Under the pieces are notes generated by a model, which was given only the letters and a program-made list of their open reading frames with translations, was not told the origin of the DNA and searched no databases. A stretch of DNA of 64,000 nucleotides from Solibacillus silvestris_B (GTDB taxonomy: Bacteria > Bacillota > Bacilli > Bacillales_A > Planococcaceae): positions 1 through 64,000 of the forward strand of contig NZ_JBQCJW010000014.1 of NCBI RefSeq assembly GCF_051967575.1, read 5' to 3'. This document shows, piece by piece, positions 32,944 through 41,298 of the stretch (position 1 is its first letter; the number at the start of each line of letters is the position of its first letter). Position numbers and translations under genes: made by a program.

Positions 32944-34293
32944 ATGGTTACAGGGAATATGTTATTTGTAATTTTCTTATTGTCTTTAGTTTTACTCTTT
33001 GTATTAATTTTAAAATTAAATGTGGAGCCATTTATTTCATTAGTTGCGGTTTCCTTTGTAGCGGCAGTATTAATCGGATTCCCGCTCGCCGAAATTCCGG
33101 CACTTATAACAAGTGGATTTGGTAATACGCTAGCGGGTGTCGGTATTTTAATTGGTTTAGGGGTTGTATTTGGCTCTTTACTTGGTGCATCAGGGGCGAT
33201 AGAAAAAATAGCTGGTGCAATTTTAAGCTTATTTGGTGTGAAGAAATCACCAGTAGGCTTAACATTCTCGGGTGTATTAGTATCAATTCCCGTATTTTTT
33301 GATGCAGCATTTGTTATTTTAAGTGGGGTGTTAAAAAGTTTATCGCGACGAACAGGTATATCTATTATTACATTCGTTACGGCACTCGGAATTGGTTTAA
33401 TTATTTCACACAGCATGATTCCTCCTACCCCAGGTCCCTTGGTCGTAGCAGAAAATACGGGATCGGATTTAGGGTTATTCATTATTTATGCCATTATTTG
33501 CGCAATACCAGGTGCTATTATTGGCGGCGCTTTATACGGAAAATTTATAGGGAATAAAATTCAGCGCTTTGTGGATGACAAAGAAGAGGAGGTAGCAGAA
33601 CGAGTAATTCCGGAAGGCAAAAAGGAAATTTCAACAACGCTTTCTTTTGCATTATTAGCATTACCAATTGTTCTGATTCTAGTAAATACTGTATCTAGTT
33701 TGTTTTTAGAAGAGGGCAATTTGCGGACAATTCTAGGTTTTATTGGAGATAAAAATGTTGCATTATTTATTTCGGTTGTCGTTGCGTTAATTGTATTGCG
33801 TCCTTATATTTTAGTGCCATATTCAGAACTTTATGATGAAGCCATCAATTCGGCAGGTATGATTTTATTAGTAACAGGTGCCGGCGGGGCATTCGGTAAT
33901 GTAATTAATAAATCGGGTATTGGCGATTACTTAATTGAAACGATGACAGGCTTAGCGATTCCTGTATTAATATTAGCCTTTTTATTTGCTCAATTATTGC
34001 GTGCTTCCCTAGGCTCCGCTACAGTAGCCTTAGTAACAACATCATCGATTATGGGGCCAATGGTTTATGAATTAGGAACTTCGCCAATTTTACTTGGCTT
34101 AGCAATATGTGCCGGGGCAGTCGGCTTATCATTGCCAAATGATTCAGGGTTCTGGGTTGTTAGTAAATTCGGTAAACTGACAATTCCCGAAACTATTAAA
34201 GCGTGGTCAATTGGTGGCTTTATTGCAGGGGTTACGGCGCTGGGAATGGTTTATATTTTAAGTTTATTCTCAGGTGTTTTACCAGGTCTTTAA
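32944..34293 (+). CDS. GntP family gluconate/sugar-acid permease
   Basis: A 449-residue protein with about 12 hydrophobic segments and GntP-family motifs, such as GFGNTLAGVGILIGLGVVFG near residue 60, SHSMIPPTPGP near 158 and LGSATVALVTTSSI near 357. It would import a sugar acid with protons. It is third in the operon, 12 bases after the kinase, with AAGGGGG before the ATG, and is followed by a terminator. The substrate is probably the acid handled by the dehydrogenase and kinase. Confidence 0.92.
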   Translation: MVTGNMLFVIFLLSLVLLFVLILKLNVEPFISLVAVSFVAAVLIGFPLAEIPALITSGFGNTLAGVGILIGLGVVFGSLLGASGAIEKIAGAILSLFGVKKSPVGLTFSGVLVSIPVFFDAAFVILSGVLKSLSRRTGISIITFVTALGIGLIISHSMIPPTPGPLVVAENTGSDLGLFIIYAIICAIPGAIIGGALYGKFIGNKIQRFVDDKEEEVAERVIPEGKKEISTTLSFALLALPIVLILVNTVSSLFLEEGNLRTILGFIGDKNVALFISVVVALIVLRPYILVPYSELYDEAINSAGMILLVTGAGGAFGNVINKSGIGDYLIETMTGLAIPVLILAFLFAQLLRASLGSATVALVTTSSIMGPMVYELGTSPILLGLAICAGAVGLSLPNDSGFWVVSKFGKLTIPETIKAWSIGGFIAGVTALGMVYILSLFSGVLPGL

Positions 34294-34318
34294 TAATTGA
34301 ATAAATTGAAAATATATA

Positions 34319-34358
34319 AAAGCGATCCTAGTATAATAGGGTCGCTATTTTTTTTATT
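34319..34358 (+). terminator. Terminator of the acid-sugar operon
   Basis: AGCGATCC pairs with GGGTCGCT (one G-U) and is followed by ATTTTTTTT. Confidence 0.88.
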
Positions 34359-34593
34359 TTCAGTCCAGCATGAAAAATAACTTCATACAATATTCAGCTA
34401 TTTTGATTCAATATATTATTTTTTGTTAATAAATTATATGTATCATATTGCAACCCGAATTCGCTTCACTGCATTAACACGTTAATTTGGCGAGAAATCG
34501 TCTGTTACTATGGATTGTTTGCTGTATTTTTTCGCAAAGCTATGATTTTTACATTGAAAAATGGTATCATTATGGGCATGGTTTATGTTGAGT
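34359..34593 (+). other. AT-rich spacer upstream of gatC
   Basis: No open frame or structured RNA is evident. A gatCAB promoter should lie here; TTTACA near 34549 and TTGAAA near 34554 are possible -35 elements, but no well-spaced -10 is clear. Confidence 0.35.
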
Positions 34594-34700
34594 TGGCGAG
34601 TGTCCTAAACATTCTTTGACTTAAGATAAAGCCCCGGCGAACGGCACGGATTTTTTCAAAAGCAATCAGTAAAAATCTGAATACGGACTAAACGGGGTGT
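34594..34700 (+). repeat. Interspersed element, copy 2, in the gatC leader
   Basis: GGCGAGTGTCCTAAAC, then AAGATAAAGCCCCGGCG, then GGCACGGATTTTTT and a distal AATCTGAATACGGAC align in order with the blocks at 2407-2500 before purE. About 100 bases are related, with roughly 70-80% identity in the core by eye. It would be in the gatCAB mRNA leader. Confidence 0.6.
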
Positions 34701-34729
34701 ATTTGATCCGAACTTTGGAGGTGTAACAA

Positions 34730-35020
34730 ATGGCAAAAATTTCAAAAGAAGAAGTGAAACACGTAGCACACTTAGCTCGCCTTGCTATTACAGAAGAGGA
34801 AGCAGAGAAATTTGCTGAACAACTAGGTAAAATCACTGATTTCGCAGAGCAGTTAAATGAATTAGATACAACAAATGTTGAACCGACTTCACATGTTTTA
34901 CCTTTAGTGAACGTACTTCGCGAGGACGTAGCAAAAGAAGGCTTACCTCTTGAAAAAGTAATGCTGAACGTAAAAGAACAAGAAGCTGGTCAAATTAAAG
35001 TACCATCAATTATGGAGTAA
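34730..35020 (+). CDS. gatC: Glutamyl-tRNA(Gln) amidotransferase subunit C
   Basis: GatC stabilises GatA and GatB in the complex that converts Glu-tRNA(Gln) to Gln-tRNA(Gln). The 96 residues show the family pattern ISKEEVKHVAHLARLAITEEE and the central EQLNELDTTNVEPTSHVLPL. TTTGGAGGTG precedes the ATG. It is first in gatCAB and ends 17 bases before gatA. Confidence 0.97.
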   Translation: MAKISKEEVKHVAHLARLAITEEEAEKFAEQLGKITDFAEQLNELDTTNVEPTSHVLPLVNVLREDVAKEGLPLEKVMLNVKEQEAGQIKVPSIME

Positions 35021-35036
35021 TTAGGAGGTTAATCGC

Positions 35037-36500
35037 ATGACAGTATTTGAGCGCACTTCGGCACAATTACAACAAGCAATTAAAGCTGGCGAACTAACAA
35101 TTGCGGACTTAACAAAAGAAGCATTTGCCCGCGTTGAAAAGTTGGACGGCGATGTACAAGCTTTTTTAGCTTTAAATAAAGAACAAGCAACAGCCCAAGC
35201 AGAAGAGCTGGATAAAGTTCCATTCGAGGAGCGCGGTCCATTATTCGGTATGCCGATCGGGGTAAAAGACAACATCGTAACAGAAGGCTTGGAAACAACT
35301 TGCGCTTCTAAAATTCTGGAAGGCTTTATGCCAATTTACGATGCAACAATCGTAAAAAAATTACGTGATGCAGGCATGATCACAGTCGGTAAATTGAACA
35401 TGGATGAGTTCGCAATGGGTTCTTCAAACGAAAACTCTGCTTATAAAACAACTAAAAACCCATGGAACCTTTCGCATGTACCAGGTGGTTCTTCAGGTGC
35501 ATCTGCAGCAGCAGTTGCAGCGGGTGAAGTACCATTTTCATTAGGTTCTGATACGGGTGGATCAATCCGTCAACCAGCAGCTTACTGTGGTGTTGTAGGA
35601 ATGAAACCTACATACGGTCGTGTATCTCGTTTCGGTTTAGTTGCATTCGCATCTTCTTTAGACCAAATCGGACCAATTACACGCAATGTAAAAGACAATG
35701 CATTATTACTTGAAGCAATCTCAGGTGTAGACGAAATGGATTCTACTTCTGCAGATGTGCCAGTACCAAACTATGCAGCCGCATTAGACGGTAATATTAA
35801 AGGCTTAAAAATTGCTGTACCAAAAGAATTCCTAGGTGAAGGTGTTGGCGAAGCAGCAAAACAGTCGGTGCTTGATGCATTGGAAGTATTAAAAGGCTTA
35901 GGTGCTACAGTAGAAGAGGTATCTTTACCACACTCTAAATATGCATTAGCAGCTTATTACATTCTTTCTTCATCAGAAGCATCTTCAAATCTTTCACGTT
36001 TCGATGGTATTCGTTACGGCTACCGTTCAGAAAATGCGAAAAACTTATTAGAGCTGTACAAACAATCTCGTGCTGAAGGTTTCGGCGATGAGGTAAAACG
36101 TCGTATCATGCTTGGAACATATTCATTATCAGCTGGTACGTATGATGCTTACTATAAAAAAGCACAACAAGCACGTACTTTAATTAAAGCCGATTATGAC
36201 AAAGTGTTCGAAAACTATGATGTAATCATTGGGCCAACTGCACCAACACCAGCATTCGCTATTGGCGCAAACATTGATGACCCAATGACAATGTACGCAA
36301 ACGATATTTTAACAATTCCAATCAACTTGGCAGGTGTACCGGCAATTTCAGTTCCATGCGGCTTTGAAAACGGATTACCATTAGGTTTACAAATTATCGG
36401 TAAGCATTTCGGTGAAGAAACACTTTACCGTGTGGCCTATGCTTATGAGCAACAAACAGATTTCGCTAAACAAACTCCAGCATTATGGGAGGTAAAATAA
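35037..36500 (+). CDS. gatA: Glutamyl-tRNA(Gln) amidotransferase subunit A
   Basis: GatA is the glutaminase, an amidase-signature enzyme. The 487 residues contain the Ser-Ser-Lys centre: Lys in GVKDNI near residue 79, and GGSSGASAAAVAAGEVPFSLGSDTGGSIRQPAA (serines near 154 and 178). Length is normal. AGGAGG lies before the ATG. The gene ends two bases before gatB, whose ribosome site GGGAGG is inside gatA, so expression is coupled. Confidence 0.97.
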   Translation: MTVFERTSAQLQQAIKAGELTIADLTKEAFARVEKLDGDVQAFLALNKEQATAQAEELDKVPFEERGPLFGMPIGVKDNIVTEGLETTCASKILEGFMPIYDATIVKKLRDAGMITVGKLNMDEFAMGSSNENSAYKTTKNPWNLSHVPGGSSGASAAAVAAGEVPFSLGSDTGGSIRQPAAYCGVVGMKPTYGRVSRFGLVAFASSLDQIGPITRNVKDNALLLEAISGVDEMDSTSADVPVPNYAAALDGNIKGLKIAVPKEFLGEGVGEAAKQSVLDALEVLKGLGATVEEVSLPHSKYALAAYYILSSSEASSNLSRFDGIRYGYRSENAKNLLELYKQSRAEGFGDEVKRRIMLGTYSLSAGTYDAYYKKAQQARTLIKADYDKVFENYDVIIGPTAPTPAFAIGANIDDPMTMYANDILTIPINLAGVPAISVPCGFENGLPLGLQIIGKHFGEETLYRVAYAYEQQTDFAKQTPALWEVK

Positions 36501-36501
36501 A

Positions 36502-37947
36502 ATGAACTTTGAAACAGTCATTGGCTTGGAGATTCACGTTGAGTTAAAAACAAACTCAAAAATCTTCTCTAGCAGTCCAAACCACTTTGGTGCGGAACCA
36601 AACACAAATACAACAGTAATCGACCTTGGTTATCCAGGTGTTTTACCTGTATTAAATAAACAAGTAGTAGATTACGCTATGCGTGCTTCTTTAGCATTAA
36701 ACATGGAAATCGAACAAGAAACTAAGTTCGACCGTAAAAACTACTTCTATCCGGACAATCCGAAAGCTTACCAAATTTCACAATTTGATAAGCCAATCGG
36801 TAAAAACGGCTGGGTAGAAATCGAAATTCCAGCTAAAGGTGATACACCAGGCTACAAAAAGAAAATCGGTATTACACGTCTTCACATGGAAGAAGATGCT
36901 GGTAAATTAACGCATGCGGACGGCTATTCTTTAGTGGACTTAAACCGTCAAGGAACACCGCTTGTTGAGATTGTTTCTGAGCCGGATATCCGCACGCCGG
37001 ACGAAGCGTATGCTTATCTTGAAAAAGTAAAATCAATCATCCAATATACAGGCGTTTCTGACGTACGTATGGAGGAAGGTTCTCTTCGTTGTGATGCGAA
37101 CATTTCAATCCGTCCATACGGTCAAGAAGAGTTCGGTACGAAAACTGAGCTTAAAAACTTGAACTCATTCAACTTTGTCCGTCGTGGTTTAGAGCACGAA
37201 GAAATCCGCCAGGCAGAAGTATTAATGGCTGGTGGCGTTATTGAGCAGGAAACACGCCGTTTTGATGAGAAAACAGGTAAAACAATTCTTATGCGTGTTA
37301 AAGAAGGTACAGATGATTACCGTTACTTCCCAGAGCCGGACTTAGTGCGTCTTTCGATTTCTGATGAATGGGTAGAGCGCGTACGTAACGAGATTCCAGA
37401 ATTACCGGATGCTCGTAAAGCACGTTATGTTTCTGAATTAGGCTTAACGGATTATGATGCAAATGTCCTTGTTATTAACAAAGAGATTTCTGACTTCTTT
37501 GATGCGACAGTGGCTTCGGGAGCCGATGCAAAATTATCGGCAAACTGGCTGATGGGCGATATTTCCGCATACTTGAACGCTGAGCAAAAAGAGTTGAAAA
37601 ATACAGCATTAACGCCTGAAAACTTGGCAAGTATGGTGAAGTTAATTTCGGACGGCACGATCTCTTCAAAAATCGCAAAAAAAGTATTCACGGAGTTAGT
37701 GACAAATGGCGGCGACGCAGCGAAAATCGTGAAGGAAAAGGGCTTAGTCCAAATTTCCGATCCAGAAGTTATCCGTGGTTTTGTTACAACGGTTCTTGAT
37801 AACGACACAAAATCCGTGGAAGATTTTAAAGCTGGTAAAGACCGTGCTGTAAAAGCGATGTTAGGTCAAATTATGAAAGCTTCCAAAGGTCAGGCAAACC
37901 CGCAATTAACAAATCAAATTTTAATGGAAGAATTAAACAAGCGTTAA
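36502..37947 (+). CDS. gatB: Aspartyl/glutamyl-tRNA amidotransferase subunit B
   Basis: GatB binds the tRNA, activates the glutamate with ATP and uses ammonia from GatA. The 481-residue protein starts NFETVIGLEIHVEL and holds the conserved FDRKNYFYPDNPKAYQISQ near residue 75 and the C-terminal YqeY-like tail domain (GQIMKASKGQANPQLTNQIL). It is the last gene of the operon and is followed by a terminator. Confidence 0.97.
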   Translation: MNFETVIGLEIHVELKTNSKIFSSSPNHFGAEPNTNTTVIDLGYPGVLPVLNKQVVDYAMRASLALNMEIEQETKFDRKNYFYPDNPKAYQISQFDKPIGKNGWVEIEIPAKGDTPGYKKKIGITRLHMEEDAGKLTHADGYSLVDLNRQGTPLVEIVSEPDIRTPDEAYAYLEKVKSIIQYTGVSDVRMEEGSLRCDANISIRPYGQEEFGTKTELKNLNSFNFVRRGLEHEEIRQAEVLMAGGVIEQETRRFDEKTGKTILMRVKEGTDDYRYFPEPDLVRLSISDEWVERVRNEIPELPDARKARYVSELGLTDYDANVLVINKEISDFFDATVASGADAKLSANWLMGDISAYLNAEQKELKNTALTPENLASMVKLISDGTISSKIAKKVFTELVTNGGDAAKIVKEKGLVQISDPEVIRGFVTTVLDNDTKSVEDFKAGKDRAVKAMLGQIMKASKGQANPQLTNQILMEELNKR

Positions 37948-37961
37948 TTTCTTCTTATCAT

Positions 37962-37998
37962 GAAACGACAGTCTGATTTTTTGGGCTGTCGTTTTTTC
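37962..37998 (+). terminator. Terminator of gatCAB
   Basis: AAACGACAGTC pairs with GGCTGTCGTTT and is followed by TTT. Confidence 0.88.
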
Positions 37999-38146
37999 GT
38001 GAAAAAATCATGAGAGGCATATCGCTACTTGAAACAATCCAAAAATACATTAATAATTGGAAATATGAAACATAGCTTTAAAATTGCTGTATGGAAGATT
38101 TTTATGAAAATCGGATAAGAGGGAAAAGCAAAGGGGTGCAGAATAA

Positions 38147-39346
38147 GTGGGGAAAACATGGTATATTGGGCCGGTTCAAGTTGTAAAGGAAAAAAGCATT
38201 GAAGAAAATCATTATTTAGTCATTCAAAGTGAAAAAATCGCAGCTATTTGCACAGAGGATCAGTTGCCGAAAGATGGCAGCCTATTTAGAACAAAGCCTA
38301 CCGATAAGGCAATGCCTGGAATGATAGATCAGCATATCCATGGGATGGCCGGCGCAGATGTAATGGATGGCACAGTTGAAAGTTTGAACACAATTAGCAA
38401 AGTGCTTGCTCCATATGGTGTTACGAGCTTTTTAGCAACAACGATGACCGCTGCTGTTCATTCTTTGCAACAGGTTATCCGAACAATTGTACATAGCAGG
38501 CATTTGATGGAGGGAGCGAAAATTGCAGGGGTTCATGTGGAAGGCCCTTTTATCAATCCAATTCAAAAAGGTGCACAATCAGATGAATTTATCATCAAGC
38601 CTTCAGTAGAAGAGTTTGAGACCATTGCGAAGGCTTCGGAAAATACAGTTAAATTGGTGACGGTGGCGGCTGAACTGGATGAACAGCAGGCACTTTTAAA
38701 GTATTTAAAAGCAAATAATATTGTAGCTTCCATTGGTCATTCAGATGCAAAATATGATGAGGCTAAAATGCTGATAGGGAAGCGATTAATCCAAAATGCC
38801 ACACATTTCTGCAATGGGATGCGCGCCATTCACCACCGGGAGCCCGGTTTGCAGATTGCCCTATTACAAAGCGGCTGCATGCTTGAAATTATTGCGGATG
38901 GGCATCATATCCATCCTGCGATGATACAGTATATTTATGAGGTAATCGGTGATGAACGGATGATTTTGATTTCGGATAGTATGCGCGCAACTGATTTGAA
39001 AGATGGTTATTATGATTTAGGCGGACAGCAAGTGCAAGTGGAAAATGGCTTATGCAAGCTGGCGGGAGAACATACACTTGCAGGGAGCACGCTTAATTTG
39101 AACGAAGCACGGAAGAATATAAAAAGGTGGCTGCAGCTTTCCGATGTGTCATTAGCGAAAATGACAGCGACAAATAGTGCGAAATTATTAGGGATTTACG
39201 AAACGAAAGGCTCTATCGAAGAAGGCAAAGATGCGGATTTTTATATAGCGGATGAACAAGATGAAGTGCTTTTGACGGTAATCGAAGGGGAAATTATTTA
39301 CAAAAGATCTGAATACAGCACAATGCAGATTCCGGAGGACAAATGA
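38147..39346 (+). CDS. nagA: N-acetylglucosamine-6-phosphate deacetylase
   Basis: NagA removes acetate from GlcNAc-6-phosphate. The 399-residue amidohydrolase shows the metal-binding HIH at 63-65 in DQHIHGMAGAD, VHVEGPFINP near 128, IGHSDA near 197, the substrate loop THFCNGMRAIHHREPG near 218 and ISDSM near 278 (the catalytic Asp). The usual THLFNAM is THFCNGM here. The start is GTG, with AAGGGGTG upstream. No nagB or GlcNAc PTS gene is nearby, so the substrate may be made by the neighbouring locus or belong to cell-wall recycling. It overlaps the next gene by four bases. Confidence 0.9.
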   Translation: MGKTWYIGPVQVVKEKSIEENHYLVIQSEKIAAICTEDQLPKDGSLFRTKPTDKAMPGMIDQHIHGMAGADVMDGTVESLNTISKVLAPYGVTSFLATTMTAAVHSLQQVIRTIVHSRHLMEGAKIAGVHVEGPFINPIQKGAQSDEFIIKPSVEEFETIAKASENTVKLVTVAAELDEQQALLKYLKANNIVASIGHSDAKYDEAKMLIGKRLIQNATHFCNGMRAIHHREPGLQIALLQSGCMLEIIADGHHIHPAMIQYIYEVIGDERMILISDSMRATDLKDGYYDLGGQQVQVENGLCKLAGEHTLAGSTLNLNEARKNIKRWLQLSDVSLAKMTATNSAKLLGIYETKGSIEEGKDADFYIADEQDEVLLTVIEGEIIYKRSEYSTMQIPEDK

Positions 39347-40218
39347 TGAATTTTATAAAAGGGGATGCTATACGCAATAATCCAAAATTAAAACAAAGCT
39401 TTTTCAAGCTAGCCGAAAGTACATTTGGCCTTGAATTTGCACAGTGGGATGCATTGGGCTATTGGAATGATATGTACTGCCCTTACGCATTTGAAGCTGG
39501 CGGGGAAATCGTTGCGAATGTATCAATCAGTAGCGGAACAATGATTTTGGATGGACAATATGTCAAAGCTGTTCAAATCGGCACAGTGATGACACATCCA
39601 AAGTTCCAAGGACAAGGGTTGTCAAAAAAGCTTATGGAAAAAGTGATGGAAGACACAACGGAAGCGGATATTCTTTACTTATTCGCAAATGAATCCGTAC
39701 TCGGTTTTTATCCGAAGTTTGGATTTGAAACACGCACACAAGCGACTTTTACAATTGCCGCAAAAGATTTATCAATAGCGCCTGCAGAAGTGAAAAAGGT
39801 TAATATAATGGATGCGGATACAAGAAAGCTATTTTATGAGGCGGTGATGCATCGTATGCCAATCAGTCTTAAAATGAGCATGCTGCAAAATGAAAATATT
39901 GTAATGTTCCATGCCTTGACACAATACCGAAATGACATTTACTTTGTACCAAAATTCCATGCTTTTGTTATTGCAAAAGAATATGAGTCATCCCTTCAAC
40001 TAATCGATGTAATTTCAAAAAATTTAGTTGATTTAACTGAGCTTTTAAATAGCCTTCCAATTAAAAAGCAAAAAGTTGAATTATGCTTTACGCCTGACAA
40101 GTTAAGCATCCCTGTTCAAGAAGGGGTTTTTAAAGATGACGGGGCCATGTTTGTGAAAAATCAAAGAGAACTGATTTATCCAAATCATGTATTATACCCG
40201 TATAGCGGATTAGCTTGA
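39343..40218 (+). CDS. GNAT family N-acetyltransferase (Eis-like, two-domain)
   Basis: The 291-residue protein has an N-terminal GNAT domain with the acetyl-CoA loop VMTHPKFQGQGLSKKLM near residue 87 and LGFYPKFGFE near 122. A C-terminal half lacks a clear acetyl-CoA loop. The layout is like Eis-type proteins without the sterol-carrier domain. Its start overlaps the nagA stop (ATGA), with GGAGG upstream, so it is coupled to nagA; a role in acetylating or handling amino-sugar products is possible but unproven. Confidence 0.75.
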   Translation: MMNFIKGDAIRNNPKLKQSFFKLAESTFGLEFAQWDALGYWNDMYCPYAFEAGGEIVANVSISSGTMILDGQYVKAVQIGTVMTHPKFQGQGLSKKLMEKVMEDTTEADILYLFANESVLGFYPKFGFETRTQATFTIAAKDLSIAPAEVKKVNIMDADTRKLFYEAVMHRMPISLKMSMLQNENIVMFHALTQYRNDIYFVPKFHAFVIAKEYESSLQLIDVISKNLVDLTELLNSLPIKKQKVELCFTPDKLSIPVQEGVFKDDGAMFVKNQRELIYPNHVLYPYSGLA

Positions 40219-40219
40219 A

Positions 40220-40266
40220 AAAACGAGTCTACCTCATATGAAGGGAGACTCGTTAATTATTTTTTC
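40220..40266 (+). terminator. Terminator of the nagA operon
   Basis: AACGAGTCT and AGACTCGTT form the stem, followed by AATTATTTTTT. It overlaps the tail of the esterase remnant on the other strand. Confidence 0.82.
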
Positions 40267-40500
40267 CGTCATGCTCAGGAGACGGATTTTGGCAGTTTTT
40301 GAAATAGGCAATGCATGCAAATCAAAGCCATGAATACAGCCCTCATAAATATCGAATGCAATGGGGACTTTCGCTCATTTAAGTTTTTCTGTAAACTCGC
40401 AAACTTCTTCGTAAAATAAGTCATGTGTACCGATAAATGTGTAAATCGGCGGAAGATTATCGACAGTTGCATAAAGCGGTGATGCATGCAGACCTTTCAT
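40234..40500 (-). pseudogene. C-terminal remnant of an alpha/beta-hydrolase (esterase) gene
   Basis: Read on the minus strand from 40500, the frame gives HASPLYATVDNLPPIYTFIG then THDLFYEEVCEFTEKLK, an in-frame TGA at 40375-40377, then AKVPIAFDIYEGCIHGFDLH and a final stop at 40234-40236. This is the typical end of an acetyl-esterase of the HSL/Aes type, with the catalytic Asp (GTHD) and His (GCIHGFD). The N-terminal two thirds, including the nucleophile Ser, is missing and replaced by the DUF624 gene. The gene is therefore a truncated and stop-interrupted relic. Confidence 0.82.
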
Positions 40501-41117
40501 GTCGATACTGCCTCCAATAATTTCTTCTGCTCCACCTTTTTAAAGGCACGCAATGAAAATTTCATAATGAAAAAGCTCATGACACTTCCCGCAAATAACG
40601 GGATGGCACCCGGCATTAAATTAAACACACCATACATACAAAACAGGAAAAAAGCATTTAATAATACTACTAGCGGTGAAGTCAATGTAAATAAAAAAGC
40701 TTGCTTAATCATTGCAAAAAACTTCAGCTCGAAATGCACATATACCGGGAAAAAGAAAAACAAAGTCCCCAATATAATAAATGCAATGATAAATGTTGGA
40801 ATTAATAAGGGCTGTAAATAGTCAAAAGTATAAATAGCGTAAAAATCAACTGCCAAAATCAAAAGTATCCCATAAACAATTCCTGCATAGCCGTTACCTT
40901 TTAGCCATTCCTTTTTATAAGTAGTCCAAAATGTTTCGGCAATCGGCTTTTCAATGTCAAGAAGCATTTGTCTTATTACCGTAAACAAGGCGATCGTTGC
41001 CGGAAATAACCCAAATACAACGAGTCCAATCATAGAAAAAAACAGCCATAAAAAGTTTGCATATATCAATTTTAGAAGCTTTACGCCAAAGCTATGAAAA
41101 CCTTCCCAAAAATTCAT
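40497..41117 (-). CDS. DUF624 / YesL family membrane protein
   Basis: The 206-residue protein has about five membrane segments and the DUF624 pattern: an N-terminal FWEGFHSFGVKLLKLIYANFLWL, then GLFPATIALFTVIRQM, and WLKGNGYAGIVYG near residue 72. YesL-type proteins commonly sit beside CUT1 sugar ABC importers and carbohydrate-degrading genes; their function is not established. Here it is divergent from such an importer across a 181-base region that probably controls both. Confidence 0.85.
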   Translation of the reverse strand: MNFWEGFHSFGVKLLKLIYANFLWLFFSMIGLVVFGLFPATIALFTVIRQMLLDIEKPIAETFWTTYKKEWLKGNGYAGIVYGILLILAVDFYAIYTFDYLQPLLIPTFIIAFIILGTLFFFFPVYVHFELKFFAMIKQAFLFTLTSPLVVLLNAFFLFCMYGVFNLMPGAIPLFAGSVMSFFIMKFSLRAFKKVEQKKLLEAVST

Positions 41118-41298
41118 ACTGATCCCTCCATATTCCCATTATAAGATAAAATATCAGAAAAATTGTACAATTTAAATTAAGGTCTTTTAAAGGACTTGAG
41201 TAAACAATCAATTTTTTGTAGTCTGAGAAAAATAGCAATTAAATAATAGAATTGTTATTTGAGGCAAAGGGATGAAATTAAAAAGGGGGATTTATGTT

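Noticed and set aside
32598..33482. 294-codon minus-strand open frame
   Set aside because: It is antisense to the kinase and GntP permease genes, which are clearly real.
40275..40487. 70-codon minus-strand open frame near the DUF624 gene
   Set aside because: It is in a different frame from the esterase relic and has no homology.
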